Shown here: piece after piece, positions 1-8,584 of the stretch
Layout of the letters: the number at the start of each line of letters is the position of its first letter
How positions within the stretch are numbered: position 1 is the stretch's first letter
Source of the DNA: an uncultured Acidimicrobiales bacterium
GTDB taxonomy: Bacteria > Actinomycetota > Acidimicrobiia > Acidimicrobiales > SZUA-35
Reading direction: 5' to 3'
DNA length: 64,000 nt
Assembly: GCA_938002965.1 (NCBI GenBank)
Contig: CALKZY010000016.1
Coordinates: 62,001-126,000, forward strand
Notes under the pieces: generated by a model
Databases searched by the model: none
What the model saw: the letters and a program-made list of their open reading frames with translations, nothing else
Told to the model about the DNA's origin: nothing
Made by a program: the position numbers and the translations under genes

Positions 1-1556
1 TTCGCATCCTCGACCCCGACGGCGACGGTGTGATCACTGCAGCAGACATTGACGACGCCCCCGATCGCCTTCGTCGACTCGATCGTCTTGGACGTGGCCA
101 TCTGCTGCCAACCGACGATCGCCCGAAATGGAATCCTATTCTGGCCCAAGCCCACAGTGGACCGGCCGAGACGCTGGCCCATTTCGACATCCTGAGGAAC
201 TATGAGGATGAGCCGAGTGGGCTGGTAATGCCAGGCGCTGATGATCGCCAAGATGACGGGTACCTGCTCGTCTATGAACACTGCAATGCCGGGGACGTGC
301 AGGTCGGCAAAGATCTTTTTCTTCAATCGTCGACCGGCCAACGAGTCCACCACTGGCCCCATAGAAAGCATGCGTCGGAGACGGTAACCGCTCATCTGCG
401 TGAAGACGGGCGGCTGATACGAACTAGCTGTCCGGGCCCGTGGCTGGATGTGTTGTGTTTTCCCGTTGGGGCCCATGGCATTATCACCATCGAAGAGCCA
501 GACGGAACGTTGCTCTGGGAGTATCGACTGTTCGAACCGGGCAAGCGGGTCATGCACCACGATTTCGAGCCGATGCCCAACGGCAACATCTTGGTGACCG
601 TTTACGAAGGCAAGACGTTCGGCGAGGCCGAGGAGTTTGGTTGGGAAGCCCAGCCGACCGACGTGTTGATGCGCCCACCCGACCTGCAACGGTGGTGGAC
701 CGAGAGCATTCTTGAGCTCGAACCGAACCTTGAAACAGGGGAGACGGGTGTCGTTTGGGAGTGGCGGTCGGCCGACCACTTGGTTCAGAACGTCGATCCG
801 GAAAAGCCTCACTACGGATCACTCGGACCGGGTTGTCGGAAGATCGATATCAACTACGCCAAGTACCCGAACTACCGGTTCAACATGGGCCAGATCATGC
901 ACGTCAACACGATTAGCTACGACGCTAGTCGTGACCAGATCATGGTGAGCTCGGCTATGCACGGCGAACTGTGGGTCATCGACCATTCGATCTCCACTGA
1001 GGAGGCCAAAGGCGAGGCAGGCGACCTCCTGTACCGTTTCGGCAACACGTCATCACACGGGGCTGGCCCGCCGAGTGACAAAGTGTTGGACTGGCAACAC
1101 GACGTGCATTGGATACCTGCTGGGTATCCCGGTCACGGCAACGTCCTTATCTTCAACAATGGCTCCCGTCGTCCCACCGACCCGTCGCACAATCCGTCGC
1201 CGCAGCGCTTGTCATTCCAGAACGAGGGCTACTCCGAGATCCTCGAGATAAAGCTGCCGGTCGATGCGGACGGCAACTGGACATGGGAGACTGACGACCG
1301 ACTGAACGGTGCGGAGATCGTTTGGGAGTACAACTCAGCCGGTGAAGCCGATTGGTTCTCCCCGTTCATGTCGGGGGCCCGACGACGACCCAACGGCAAC
1401 ACCGTTACCGCCCTTGGCTACAACAAGCGGATTCGAGAAGTGACACCTGACGGCAGCGTTGTTCTCGACTTCCTGCCTGGCGGCCCAGGGCGAACCTTTC
1501 GGGTCATTCCCATTGCCGCCGACCACCCTGGACTTGAAGGAATTGTGGATCGATGA
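1..1556 (+). CDS. Arylsulfotransferase (ASST)-family beta-propeller protein, 5' end outside window
   Basis: The frame is open from the left edge (first full codon at base 3), so the start lies outside the window; a GTG at 30 is in frame but is not convincing as a start. Bases 12-47 encode a textbook EF-hand loop, DPDGDGVITAAD, pointing to a calcium-binding segment before the catalytic domain. The rest reads as an ASST-type propeller, with repeated hydrophobic-Trp-Glu-Tyr/Trp blades and a QHDVHWIP...GNVLIFNNG segment typical of the family. Family members move sulfate between phenolic esters or are uncharacterised homologues. The stop overlaps the next ATG as ATGA, so it is probably cotranscribed with the two MBL hydrolases. 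The substrate is unknown and sulfotransferase activity is inferred from family resemblance only. Confidence 0.75.
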   Translation, partial: RILDPDGDGVITAADIDDAPDRLRRLDRLGRGHLLPTDDRPKWNPILAQAHSGPAETLAHFDILRNYEDEPSGLVMPGADDRQDDGYLLVYEHCNAGDVQVGKDLFLQSSTGQRVHHWPHRKHASETVTAHLREDGRLIRTSCPGPWLDVLCFPVGAHGIITIEEPDGTLLWEYRLFEPGKRVMHHDFEPMPNGNILVTVYEGKTFGEAEEFGWEAQPTDVLMRPPDLQRWWTESILELEPNLETGETGVVWEWRSADHLVQNVDPEKPHYGSLGPGCRKIDINYAKYPNYRFNMGQIMHVNTISYDASRDQIMVSSAMHGELWVIDHSISTEEAKGEAGDLLYRFGNTSSHGAGPPSDKVLDWQHDVHWIPAGYPGHGNVLIFNNGSRRPTDPSHNPSPQRLSFQNEGYSEILEIKLPVDADGNWTWETDDRLNGAEIVWEYNSAGEADWFSPFMSGARRRPNGNTVTALGYNKRIREVTPDGSVVLDFLPGGPGRTFRVIPIAADHPGLEGIVDR

Positions 1557-2407
1557 CAACAGAAGTGATCATCACTGGAACAGGCTCGCCCCTTGTGCAA
1601 GCCGACATCGCCGGGCCGGGCGTGCTGGTCCGTCACGGCGACCTGGCGCTTCAATTTGATGCTGGTCGCAACACGCTTGCTCGAATCACCGCCACCGACA
1701 CCCACATCAAAGATCTCACCGCAGTCTTTCTGACGCACTATCACTCCGATCATGTTGTTGGTTTGCAAGACATTGTGCTGTCGCATTGGGTTCACGACTT
1801 CGAAGACGACTACGGCCGCTTCGACGTAGTGGCCCCGAACGGCGCCACCGTGAGGCTCTGTGAACGAATGCTTGACGCTTGGGACGAAGATTTGGCGGTC
1901 AGGGCCGAGCACGGCGGTGGTCGCTCTGCCGAGCCCAAAATGGACGTCATCGGCTTTGATGTTCCCGATAGGCCAACAGAGGTCTGGTCGAATGGCGACG
2001 TTCGAGTTCTGGCCGGTCAAGTTCGTCACGAACCAGTCGAAGGTGCGGTTGGCTACCGAGTCGAGACTCCAGACGGTGCGGTAGTCATCACCGGTGACAC
2101 GTTGGCTTGTGATGAAGTTGCTGACCTCTCCGGCGGCGCAGATGTGGTGGTGTATGACACGATGCGCCACGACTTCGTGCTCAACCACTTTCCACCGGCC
2201 ATGCGCTACATAACCGAGTACCACGCTGACATCTTCGAGATCGGCGAACAGATGCAGGCACTTGGCATTCCAACGGTGATGTTGACCCACTTGATCCCAG
2301 CAGTGAATCTTGAAGGCGGCGATGGATTCGAGAGCGACATCCGGGCCGCCGGCTACACCGGAAACGTCATGGTGTGCAACGACCTCGACAAGCTCGTGCT
2401 CGGTTGA
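1553..2407 (+). CDS. MBL-fold metallo-hydrolase, RNase Z/AtsA-like (paralogue 1)
   Basis: A 284-residue metallo-beta-lactamase-fold protein. The zinc motif THYHSDH sits at residues 61-67 (ligands H62, H64, D66, H67), followed by a GDT segment near 181 and a TxHLIPA segment near the C-terminus. The N-terminus (ITGTGSP...VLVRHGD...QFDAGR) and the LQDIVL helix are shared with two further copies at 2439 and 10995. The layout resembles the RNase Z/AtsA branch, which includes zinc arylsulfatases. With an arylsulfotransferase homologue upstream and sulfatases nearby, a sulfate- or lactone-ester hydrolase is plausible but unproven. It starts in an ATGA overlap with the preceding gene. Confidence 0.85.
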   Translation: MTTEVIITGTGSPLVQADIAGPGVLVRHGDLALQFDAGRNTLARITATDTHIKDLTAVFLTHYHSDHVVGLQDIVLSHWVHDFEDDYGRFDVVAPNGATVRLCERMLDAWDEDLAVRAEHGGGRSAEPKMDVIGFDVPDRPTEVWSNGDVRVLAGQVRHEPVEGAVGYRVETPDGAVVITGDTLACDEVADLSGGADVVVYDTMRHDFVLNHFPPAMRYITEYHADIFEIGEQMQALGIPTVMLTHLIPAVNLEGGDGFESDIRAAGYTGNVMVCNDLDKLVLG

Positions 2408-2438
2408 TGAGACTCATCCAGGAAGAGACTGCCACCCG

Positions 2439-3290
2439 ATGACCACAACCGTCACTGTCACTGGAACCGGCACGCCACTGGCCACGGCAGAGCGCGCTGG
2501 TGCCGGGGTCTTGGTGAGACACGGCGACACCCACCTTCAGTTCGATGCCGGTCGGGCAACCGTAACCCGGCTCTTGGCCGCTGGGTCGTCGCCAGCTGAC
2601 CTCACCGCCATCTTTCTCACCCATTATCACTCGGACCATCTCGTCGGGCTCCAAGACATTGTGCTGACTCACTGGACCATGGACGTCTACGACGACTTTG
2701 AGCCGTTCGAGTTGTACGCCCCAAATGGCCACACGATCAACTTTTGCAACCGGATGCTGGAGATCTGGCACGAAGATTTGGCAGTACGGTCGCTTCATAA
2801 CCTCCGGGACCCACAACCCAAGATGGCTCTATCCGGCTTCGACGCGCCGGCATCACCCACCGAGATTTGGTCGAACGGTGAGGTGCGTGTGCTAGCCAAC
2901 GCCGTACGTCACGAGCCGATCGAAGACGCAGTTGGCTATCGGGTCGAAACACCTGATGGGGTGATCGCCATCAGTGGAGACACCGTGGTCTGTGACGAAG
3001 TTGCAGCACTGGCCGATGGCGCCGACGTGGTGGTGTACGAGGCTTTGCGCACTGACGTGATAAGACAACGTCCGCCGGACAAGCAGTACATCATCAACTA
3101 CCACGCTGACACCAGGTTGATCGGCCAGCAGATGGCTGCCCTCGGCATTCCTCGCCTCATGCTCACGCACTTGATTCCAGCGCCATCGACGGCGGCTGAA
3201 CGCCAGTTGTATATCGATGAGGTGCGCCAAGGCGGCTATGAAGGCGAGATCGTCGTGTGCGATGACCTCGACTCAATGACCCTGGGTTGA
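2439..3290 (+). CDS. MBL-fold metallo-hydrolase, RNase Z/AtsA-like (paralogue 2)
   Basis: A 283-residue tandem paralogue of the preceding gene, starting 31 bases after its stop. The frame extends further upstream, but the start at ATG 2439 (MTTTVTVTGTG) lines up with both paralogues (MTTEVIITGTG and MRTELIVTGTG), and an AGGAAGAG stretch lies about 12 bases upstream. The zinc motif THYHSDH is intact, as are the GDT and THLIPAP segments. The same hydrolase role is expected; the pair may have diverged in substrate range. It is probably the last gene of the operon, since a hairpin follows and the next gene is convergent. Confidence 0.85.
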   Translation: MTTTVTVTGTGTPLATAERAGAGVLVRHGDTHLQFDAGRATVTRLLAAGSSPADLTAIFLTHYHSDHLVGLQDIVLTHWTMDVYDDFEPFELYAPNGHTINFCNRMLEIWHEDLAVRSLHNLRDPQPKMALSGFDAPASPTEIWSNGEVRVLANAVRHEPIEDAVGYRVETPDGVIAISGDTVVCDEVAALADGADVVVYEALRTDVIRQRPPDKQYIINYHADTRLIGQQMAALGIPRLMLTHLIPAPSTAAERQLYIDEVRQGGYEGEIVVCDDLDSMTLG

Positions 3291-3293
3291 AGG

Positions 3294-3319
3294 CCTCGGC
3301 CGGGCCAACTAGGCCGGGG
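3294..3319. terminator. Candidate bidirectional terminator hairpin
   Basis: CCTCGGCC (3294-3301) can pair with GGCCGGGG (3312-3319), eight pairs including one G-T wobble, around a 10-base loop. It lies between the convergent MBL gene (ends 3290) and FAD-oxidase gene (ends 3309), overlapping the last codons of the latter. There is no T-run, so this is a weak prediction. Confidence 0.4.
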
Positions 3320-4730
3320 GGAGCAGAGCGCCGGGGTTGAAGCGATCTTCGGGGTCGAAGGCGGCCTTGATGGTTCGCATCATGTTCCACTCGACCTCAG
3401 ATTTCTGCGGGTTAACGCGCTCGGTCAATTCACGACCGACCCCGTGCTCGGCACTCAGCGTGCCCCCGAGGGCAAAGGTCGCCTGGTCGATGCGCCGTAC
3501 CAACTCGTCGCGGACGTCGAGGAATTCGTCGACGTCCTCGTCAGCTAGAGGAAGCACCATCATGTGCAGGTTGCCATCACCGACATGACCAAATCCGTAC
3601 GCCACCGCATCGGGAACCAACTCAGCTGCGATAGCCCTAACCGCGTCGTGGTACTCGCCCATCTTGGCGATTGGCACGGCGGTATCCATCTTCAAGCCCT
3701 TTGATTGATGGGGGTAGAGGTTCATTGGCGGGATCTCTTCTCGTATGGTCCACAGCCGCCCCTCTTGTTCCGCCGTTGATGCAATGGCGGCATCGGTAAT
3801 GTGTCCGCGCTCGGCCCCGACCGACAAGAACTCTGCCAGCTGATCGGTTACTGGCTGGGTGTTGGCCAACTTCACCAGCACATAGAAGTCTGATCGTTCC
3901 GCCATCGGATGGGTGAGGTCGAAGACCTCACAGACTCTCGCTACTCCGGTCTCAGCCATGAGTTCGAACGCAGTGATGGAGTCGGGGGCTACCTCGTTTG
4001 CCAGGGCAAAAACATCCATCAGGTCATCGAGGTGTCGCAACGATGCGAGGGCGGACTGTTCGTGATCGGTGGCGGGGAAGAGCTTAACCACGGCACGGGT
4101 GATGACGCCGAGGGTTCCCTCCGAGCCGATGAACAAGTGCTTCATGTCGTAGCCGGACGAGTCTTTGCGAATCGCTCGGAGTCCATTCCAGACTTGGCCA
4201 TCGGCCAGGACGGCTTCAAGCCCGAGGAGCTGGTCTCGCATGTTTCCGTATCGAACCACGTTGTTGCCCCCAGCATCGGTAGCGATTCCGCCGCCGATGG
4301 TGGCGCTGCCCCGTGCCCCCCAGTCGGGAGCGAATTTGCGATCCACGGCCGCCGCTGCCTCTTGCATAGCTTCGATGGTCACGCCCGCTTGGACGGTCAT
4401 GGTCCAACCTTCAGGGTCGACATCTTCGATGCGGTTCATTCGTACCAGTGAGAGCACGATCGAGGGGCGAGGCTCGTTGAGTTGGCCCCCACCGGAAAGG
4501 CCGGTGTTGCCTCCCTGGGTAACGATGCACACGTCGTTGTCGGAACACCAGGCAACGACAGCGGCCACTTCATTGGTGCTACCTGGTCGAACAACGGCGA
4601 ATGATTGACCGTGAAACTTCGTTCGAGTGTCGATCATGGCCGGCGCAGCATCGTCGCCAGTCAAGACGTTGGCCGGGCCCACAATGTCGCCAAGCTGGTG
4701 AACATGGGACAATTCGTTCGTCTCGGTCAC
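3309..4730 (-). CDS. FAD-binding oxidase, GlcD/D-2-hydroxyacid dehydrogenase family
   Basis: A 473-residue protein of the VAO/PCMH flavoprotein family. The FAD-binding part contains the phosphate-binding stretch TQGGNTGLSGG (about residues 71-81), GGGIATDAGGNNVVRYG and IGSEGTLGVIT. The C-terminal FAD-oxidase domain has GHVGDGNLHMM and ends with the typical AEHGVG...FNPGALLPP. This matches D-lactate, glycolate or D-2-hydroxyglutarate dehydrogenases. The likely start is GTG 4730. It is divergent from an SMP-30 lactonase, so the pair may handle hydroxyacids or lactones arising from ring-cleavage products; that link is inference. Confidence 0.88.
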   Translation of the reverse strand: MTETNELSHVHQLGDIVGPANVLTGDDAAPAMIDTRTKFHGQSFAVVRPGSTNEVAAVVAWCSDNDVCIVTQGGNTGLSGGGQLNEPRPSIVLSLVRMNRIEDVDPEGWTMTVQAGVTIEAMQEAAAAVDRKFAPDWGARGSATIGGGIATDAGGNNVVRYGNMRDQLLGLEAVLADGQVWNGLRAIRKDSSGYDMKHLFIGSEGTLGVITRAVVKLFPATDHEQSALASLRHLDDLMDVFALANEVAPDSITAFELMAETGVARVCEVFDLTHPMAERSDFYVLVKLANTQPVTDQLAEFLSVGAERGHITDAAIASTAEQEGRLWTIREEIPPMNLYPHQSKGLKMDTAVPIAKMGEYHDAVRAIAAELVPDAVAYGFGHVGDGNLHMMVLPLADEDVDEFLDVRDELVRRIDQATFALGGTLSAEHGVGRELTERVNPQKSEVEWNMMRTIKAAFDPEDRFNPGALLPPA

Positions 4731-4769
4731 CAGGCCACGTTACCAGTCGGCCTGGTTGCGGGTTAACGT
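4729..4769. promoter_or_regulatory. Inverted repeats in divergent promoter (candidate operator)
   Basis: ACCAGGCC (4729-4736) and GGCCTGGT (4749-4756) form perfect 8-base arms 12 bases apart. A second pair, ACGTTA (4737-4742) and TAACGT (4764-4769), overlaps it. Both sit in the 45-base gap between the divergent FAD oxidase and SMP-30 genes, where a shared operator would be expected. No regulator gene is adjacent. Confidence 0.4.
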
Positions 4770-4775
4770 CAAGCC

Positions 4776-5654
4776 ATGTCTGAACTCAAAACTGTGGCCG
4801 GACCGTTTTCCTTTACCGAAGGCCCGGTTTGGGACGGTGAACGGATCATCTTCACTGACATCCCACCGAGTCGAATAATGGCCTTTGATCCTGCCTCAGG
4901 TGACACCACCGTGGTGCACGAGGATACGGGCAAGGCAAATGGGCTAGCGCTGGATGCCCAAGGGCGACTGTACGCCTGCCAAGACGAAGGTCGTGCTGTC
5001 CTTCGATTCGAAGCTGATGGTTCTCGAACGGTGGTGGCCGATGCCTTCGAAGGCAAACGTCTGAACAGTCCAAACGATCTCTCGATCGACGCTGACGGGC
5101 GTGTGTGGTTCAGCGATCCACGATATGGACCGAACCGAGACGACCTTGAGCTCGATCACGAGTCGGTGTATGTGGCCACGCCCACACCCAACGGAGACAC
5201 CTGGGACCTGGAACGGGCAACGTTTGACACGACGCGGCCGAACGGGGTGCTGTTGAGCAACGATGGCAACACCTTGTTCGTCGCCCAAACGCACATGCCG
5301 CCACCTCAGGAGTGCCGCGAGCTTCGTGCCTACCCGATTACCGGTGACTTCACCTTGGGTCAACCCGAGGTCATGTATGATTTCGGCGACCATCGGGGAG
5401 TAGACGGCATGACCACGGCTCCCGATGGCTCGCTATTAGTGGCCTGCGGTTGGGCTAAGAGCGGCCCAGGTCCACGGATTGCAGTCTTTGGGCCTGACCG
5501 TCTCCTCGCCGCCGACTACCCAACTCCGGCCAATCCCTCGAACCTCTGCTTTGGTGGTGCAGGCGGGCGCGACCTCTACATCACCGGTGCGTCGGGGGAG
5601 TTGTGGTGTATGGAAAATCTCCTCGACATCCAGGGCCGAGGTCCATGGCGTTGA
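4776..5654 (+). CDS. SMP-30/gluconolactonase/LRE family protein
   Basis: A 292-residue six-bladed propeller protein of the SMP-30/gluconolactonase family. The visible marks are FTEGPVWDGERIIFTDIPPSRI near the N-terminus (the Glu of EGP is a usual metal ligand), GKANGLALDAQGRL, LNSPNDLSIDADGRVWFSDPRYG (N and D are usual metal ligands), PNGVLLSNDGNTLFV and GVDGMTTAPDGSLLVAC. Family members hydrolyse sugar or other lactones using a divalent metal. It is divergent from the FAD oxidase and convergent with a sulfatase. The physiological lactone cannot be read from sequence. Confidence 0.88.
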   Translation: MSELKTVAGPFSFTEGPVWDGERIIFTDIPPSRIMAFDPASGDTTVVHEDTGKANGLALDAQGRLYACQDEGRAVLRFEADGSRTVVADAFEGKRLNSPNDLSIDADGRVWFSDPRYGPNRDDLELDHESVYVATPTPNGDTWDLERATFDTTRPNGVLLSNDGNTLFVAQTHMPPPQECRELRAYPITGDFTLGQPEVMYDFGDHRGVDGMTTAPDGSLLVACGWAKSGPGPRIAVFGPDRLLAADYPTPANPSNLCFGGAGGRDLYITGASGELWCMENLLDIQGRGPWR

Positions 5655-5682
5655 GATTGTCGATGGCGGAATAACGAGCTAG

Positions 5683-5707
5683 CGGACGACCTCAGCGAGG
5701 CGGTCCG
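5683..5707. terminator. Candidate bidirectional terminator hairpin
   Basis: CGGAC (5683-5687) pairs with GTCCG (5703-5707), and inside it CCTC pairs with GAGG around an AGC loop, separated by a 2x2 internal loop. It lies in the 63-base gap between the convergent SMP-30 and sulfatase genes. No T-run is present. Confidence 0.5.
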
Positions 5708-5717
5708 AAGTTGACAA

Positions 5718-7316
5718 CTACTTCTGGAACCACATGTAGGCAAACCATTCGGTGTCGGGCGGACCGGCATAGGGCTCGAGCTCGTAACGGCACGGCTGTT
5801 CCATCAGCCTCGGGTCGTTCTGCTCGGTGAGTACGGCAAGCAGCTTTGCTTCCATCCGAGATCGAACCTCCTCGAACGCCGAATCGCCAGCCACGTTATG
5901 GAGATAGTCGGGGTCAGCCCTCAGGTCGTACAGCTCTTCGCGTGGTCGCTTGCCTACCGCAAGGTCATACAGCGGTTCGACATCTTGGTCCTCTCGCTTC
6001 ATCACCATCCACGCTTTGGTTGGTCCAGCGTCCCAGTCCATGAGTGTTCGCAGCGGATTCTTGGCTAGTTGTTCCCACGTGGGTTTGTCTTGTTCGAGGG
6101 TGTCAGGCCCAAGGTCAATTGGGTCGCCGAGGGGCCACCGGTCCGGCTCGAAGTTGATGATGTAGATGAAGTCTTGCTGGCGGATGGAACGCTGAGGATA
6201 GGGGAGGAAGCCCTCACGAGCGTGAGCAACGTGTCGCTCTCGTCCGGTGACCACAAAGTCACGCTCAGGTTCGACCTGTCCGCTACTGCTGGACTTCAAC
6301 AATGGCACTAGGCTGGTTGCGGTCATGGTCGACGGTGGTTCGATGCCACCGGCTTCGCACAGGGTTGGACCGAAGTCCATCAGGTTCACAAAGTCGTCCA
6401 CAATCCGCCCCGGTTCGACAACGCCGGGCCATCGCACGGCCAGCGCAACCTCGCAGCCAATGTCGTAGAGGTTGTTCTTTGAGCGAGGAATGCCGGGGAT
6501 GCCGTGATCGCCGCTGACGACGATGATGGTGTTGTCGTACACGTCAGCCTTTTGAAGCTCCTCGATGAGAATGCCGAGCCCGGCATCAAAGGCCAGCACT
6601 TCACCGAGGTAGTCGGCCACGTCTTCGCGCACGTCGTGGACATCGGGGAGAAACCTCGGCATCTTTCCTTCGAGACTGTCGGGGCTGATGTTCCACAGCG
6701 TTTGTCCGCTGCCACGTTCCCACGATCGATGGGTGTTGGCCGGCCCCCACCAATAGCAGAACGGCCTATCCATTCGCCGAGCCAACAAGAACGAACGGAC
6801 GTTGTCACGAGTCTCGGTGTAGAGCAGCTGCTTGGCCGCCTCGACGCCGTACTTGTGGCCAAACGATGTGACGTAGTGACTGAACTGGTTGAAGTCGAGA
6901 CCGGCAGGATTATACGAGGTGCGTAGTCCGCCCATCGGGGCATTGCGGGTCTGGCCGGGGCTCCAGACCTTATAGGTGTGACCAATCTCGTAACCCCCTC
7001 GTTCCTCCAGCTCGAGGGGGAAGGTCGGAATGTCGCTATCCCACTCCGACCCCATCAGGATCGAACCCAGCCCGGTCTGCCAGAAGTACTGGCCGGCCAA
7101 GATCGAGCTCCGACACGGCGTGCAGGTAGGTGCTGGGACCAAGGCATTAGTGAACAGGGCGCCTTGTTGAGCGATGCGATCAAAGTTCGGGGTGTCGATC
7201 AGCTCGTTCCATGGGCTGGATCCGTCGATGCTGCGGTAGGCGCTGGCATAGCGCCCCCAGTCATCGGCGAAGGCGAACACGATGTTCGGTTGGTTTGCAG
7301 GCACGGGTCTCCTCAC
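5718..7316 (-). CDS. Type I (formylglycine-dependent) sulfatase
   Basis: A 532-residue alkaline-phosphatase-superfamily sulfatase. The signature CTPCRSSILAGQ begins at Cys65, the residue converted to formylglycine. The metal-binding ADDWG motif is at 18-22, and VVSGDHGIPG supplies later metal ligands. The C-terminal ELYDLRADPDYLHNVA segment is typical of the family. No signal peptide is evident, so it is probably cytoplasmic. GTG 7316 is used here, but GTG 7304 is a good alternative because AGGAGA lies just before it. A palindrome at 7329-7342 overlaps its promoter region, and an intradiol dioxygenase is divergent, suggesting desulfation of an aromatic sulfate ester before ring cleavage. The substrate is inferred from context only. 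Confidence 0.9.
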   Translation of the reverse strand: MRRPVPANQPNIVFAFADDWGRYASAYRSIDGSSPWNELIDTPNFDRIAQQGALFTNALVPAPTCTPCRSSILAGQYFWQTGLGSILMGSEWDSDIPTFPLELEERGGYEIGHTYKVWSPGQTRNAPMGGLRTSYNPAGLDFNQFSHYVTSFGHKYGVEAAKQLLYTETRDNVRSFLLARRMDRPFCYWWGPANTHRSWERGSGQTLWNISPDSLEGKMPRFLPDVHDVREDVADYLGEVLAFDAGLGILIEELQKADVYDNTIIVVSGDHGIPGIPRSKNNLYDIGCEVALAVRWPGVVEPGRIVDDFVNLMDFGPTLCEAGGIEPPSTMTATSLVPLLKSSSSGQVEPERDFVVTGRERHVAHAREGFLPYPQRSIRQQDFIYIINFEPDRWPLGDPIDLGPDTLEQDKPTWEQLAKNPLRTLMDWDAGPTKAWMVMKREDQDVEPLYDLAVGKRPREELYDLRADPDYLHNVAGDSAFEEVRSRMEAKLLAVLTEQNDPRLMEQPCRYELEPYAGPPDTEWFAYMWFQK

Positions 7317-7328
7317 CTCTGGCAGTTC

Positions 7329-7342
7329 CTAACGGATGTTAG
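7329..7342. promoter_or_regulatory. Palindromic operator CTAACGGATGTTAG
   Basis: CTAAC and GTTAG are perfect arms around GGAT, located between the divergent sulfatase (start 7316) and intradiol dioxygenase (start about 7403). An almost identical site, CTAACGAATGTTAG, lies upstream of pobA at 23007-23020. The spacing and arms suit a TetR/MarR-size dimer. Its recurrence at two aromatic-catabolism promoters is the main support. Confidence 0.65.
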
Positions 7343-7402
7343 TAAAGTCGGGGGCGTGAGGCGCGCTCCAAGCAAGTGCCCCCCAACGAGGACGGACACG
7401 TG

Positions 7403-8224
7403 ATGAATGAGCGCATGACACCGGAAAGGCACCTCGCAGAGGTCTTGGCTAGTTATGACAACTCACCAAACGATCGTTTGGCAGAAATCACTCGCTCGCT
7501 TGTCCGACACCTGCACGAGTTTGTTGTCGAGGTCGGACTAACCCGTGAGGAATGGTTCCGGGCCATCGAGGAACTAACCCGCGCCGGGGACTTGTGCAGC
7601 GAGAAACGTCAGGAATTCGTGCTGCTATCGGACACGTTGGGCGTGTCGATGCTGGTCGAGATGATCAATCACGGTGATGAAGGCGGTACCGAACCAACGG
7701 TGTTGGGCCCGTTCCATCTTGACGGGGCTCCCCGAAAGAATATGGGCGAGAGCATTGTCATCGACGCCATGGATACCGACAAGAACCTTGTCGTGACCGG
7801 AGCCGTTCGTGACCTCGACGGAGAGCCAATTGAGGGCGCCGAGCTCGACGTCTGGGAGACCGCATCAAACGGGTTCTACGATGTGCAGGACCCGTCTCAG
7901 GCAGAGATGAACATGCGAGGCATCTACACGACCGGTGCTGATGGCTGCTTCGAAATCCACGCGGCGCGACCAGTGGACTACACCATCCCCGATGATGGTC
8001 CCGGGGGAGACCTGCTGTTCAACAATGGTCGACACAATTGGCGTCCCGCTCACCTTCATTTCGTGGTGTCGGCTCCCGGGTACCGCAGTGTGATCACACA
8101 CCTGTTTGATAGCGAGAGCAACTACATCAATGGCGACGCTGTCTTCGGAGTTCGTGACTCACTTGTCGTCGACATGAGCGATGGAACGTGCGGCTACGAC
8201 TTCGTGCTCGCGCCGGAGGGCTAG
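7403..8224 (+). CDS. Intradiol ring-cleavage dioxygenase (catechol/hydroxyquinol 1,2-dioxygenase type)
   Basis: A 273-residue intradiol dioxygenase. The N-terminal dioxygenase helical domain (about 1-100) is followed by the catalytic beta domain. The Fe(III) ligands are visible: Tyr in RGIYTTGADG, Tyr in DYTIPDDGPGG, and two His in RPAHLHF. The length and helical N-terminus fit catechol or hydroxyquinol 1,2-dioxygenases better than protocatechuate 3,4-dioxygenase subunits. I chose ATG 7403, with GAGGACGGA upstream, over the in-frame GTG at 7376. The product would be a muconate or maleylacetate-type acid. It probably leads a short operon with the next two genes. Confidence 0.9.
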   Translation: MNERMTPERHLAEVLASYDNSPNDRLAEITRSLVRHLHEFVVEVGLTREEWFRAIEELTRAGDLCSEKRQEFVLLSDTLGVSMLVEMINHGDEGGTEPTVLGPFHLDGAPRKNMGESIVIDAMDTDKNLVVTGAVRDLDGEPIEGAELDVWETASNGFYDVQDPSQAEMNMRGIYTTGADGCFEIHAARPVDYTIPDDGPGGDLLFNNGRHNWRPAHLHFVVSAPGYRSVITHLFDSESNYINGDAVFGVRDSLVVDMSDGTCGYDFVLAPEG

Positions 8225-8281
8225 GGCCCCATGAGCTTGTGATCATGAAGACCGGTGACGAAGTTTGACTACAGTGGCGCC

Positions 8282-8584
8282 ATGAGCGATACGACGCCCT
8301 CCGCGGTGGGAACATGGCGGCTGAGATTTCAGACCAAGCGCGGCCAGGAACACCCCGTTGTTGCCTTAGCCGCTGACGGTACTGGAGTCTTTCAGAGCCC
8401 TGAAGGGCCCTTGGCCGTTGCCGCCACCTACGACGGCGACGATGTCAGCTTCACCGCTGTTCACAAGACTGTCATGACCGACTTTCTGATCCGATTCCGC
8501 GGAACTATCGACGGCGATCGCTTCACTAGCGCCATGGTGACGGTTGCTGGACCCCACGACGTCACCGGCGAAAGGGTCGGATAA
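8282..8584 (+). CDS. Small uncharacterised protein coupled to an MDR oxidoreductase
   Basis: A 100-residue protein I do not recognise. The composition is beta-rich (GTWRLRFQTKRGQE..., AATYDGDDVSFTAVHKT, FRGTIDGDRFTSAMVT), resembling small domains found in lipocalin-like or extracellular beta-sandwich proteins. There is no signal peptide and no cysteine cluster. ATG 8282 is taken as start; GTG 8255 in the same frame is possible. Its TAA is followed immediately by the ATG of the next gene, indicating translational coupling and perhaps an accessory role for that oxidoreductase. Confidence 0.6.
   Translation: MSDTTPSAVGTWRLRFQTKRGQEHPVVALAADGTGVFQSPEGPLAVAATYDGDDVSFTAVHKTVMTDFLIRFRGTIDGDRFTSAMVTVAGPHDVTGERVG

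Noticed and set aside
2310-2438. Upstream extension of MBL paralogue 2
   Set aside because: It overlaps paralogue 1 coding sequence and is absent from both other copies, which begin at the equivalent of ATG 2439.
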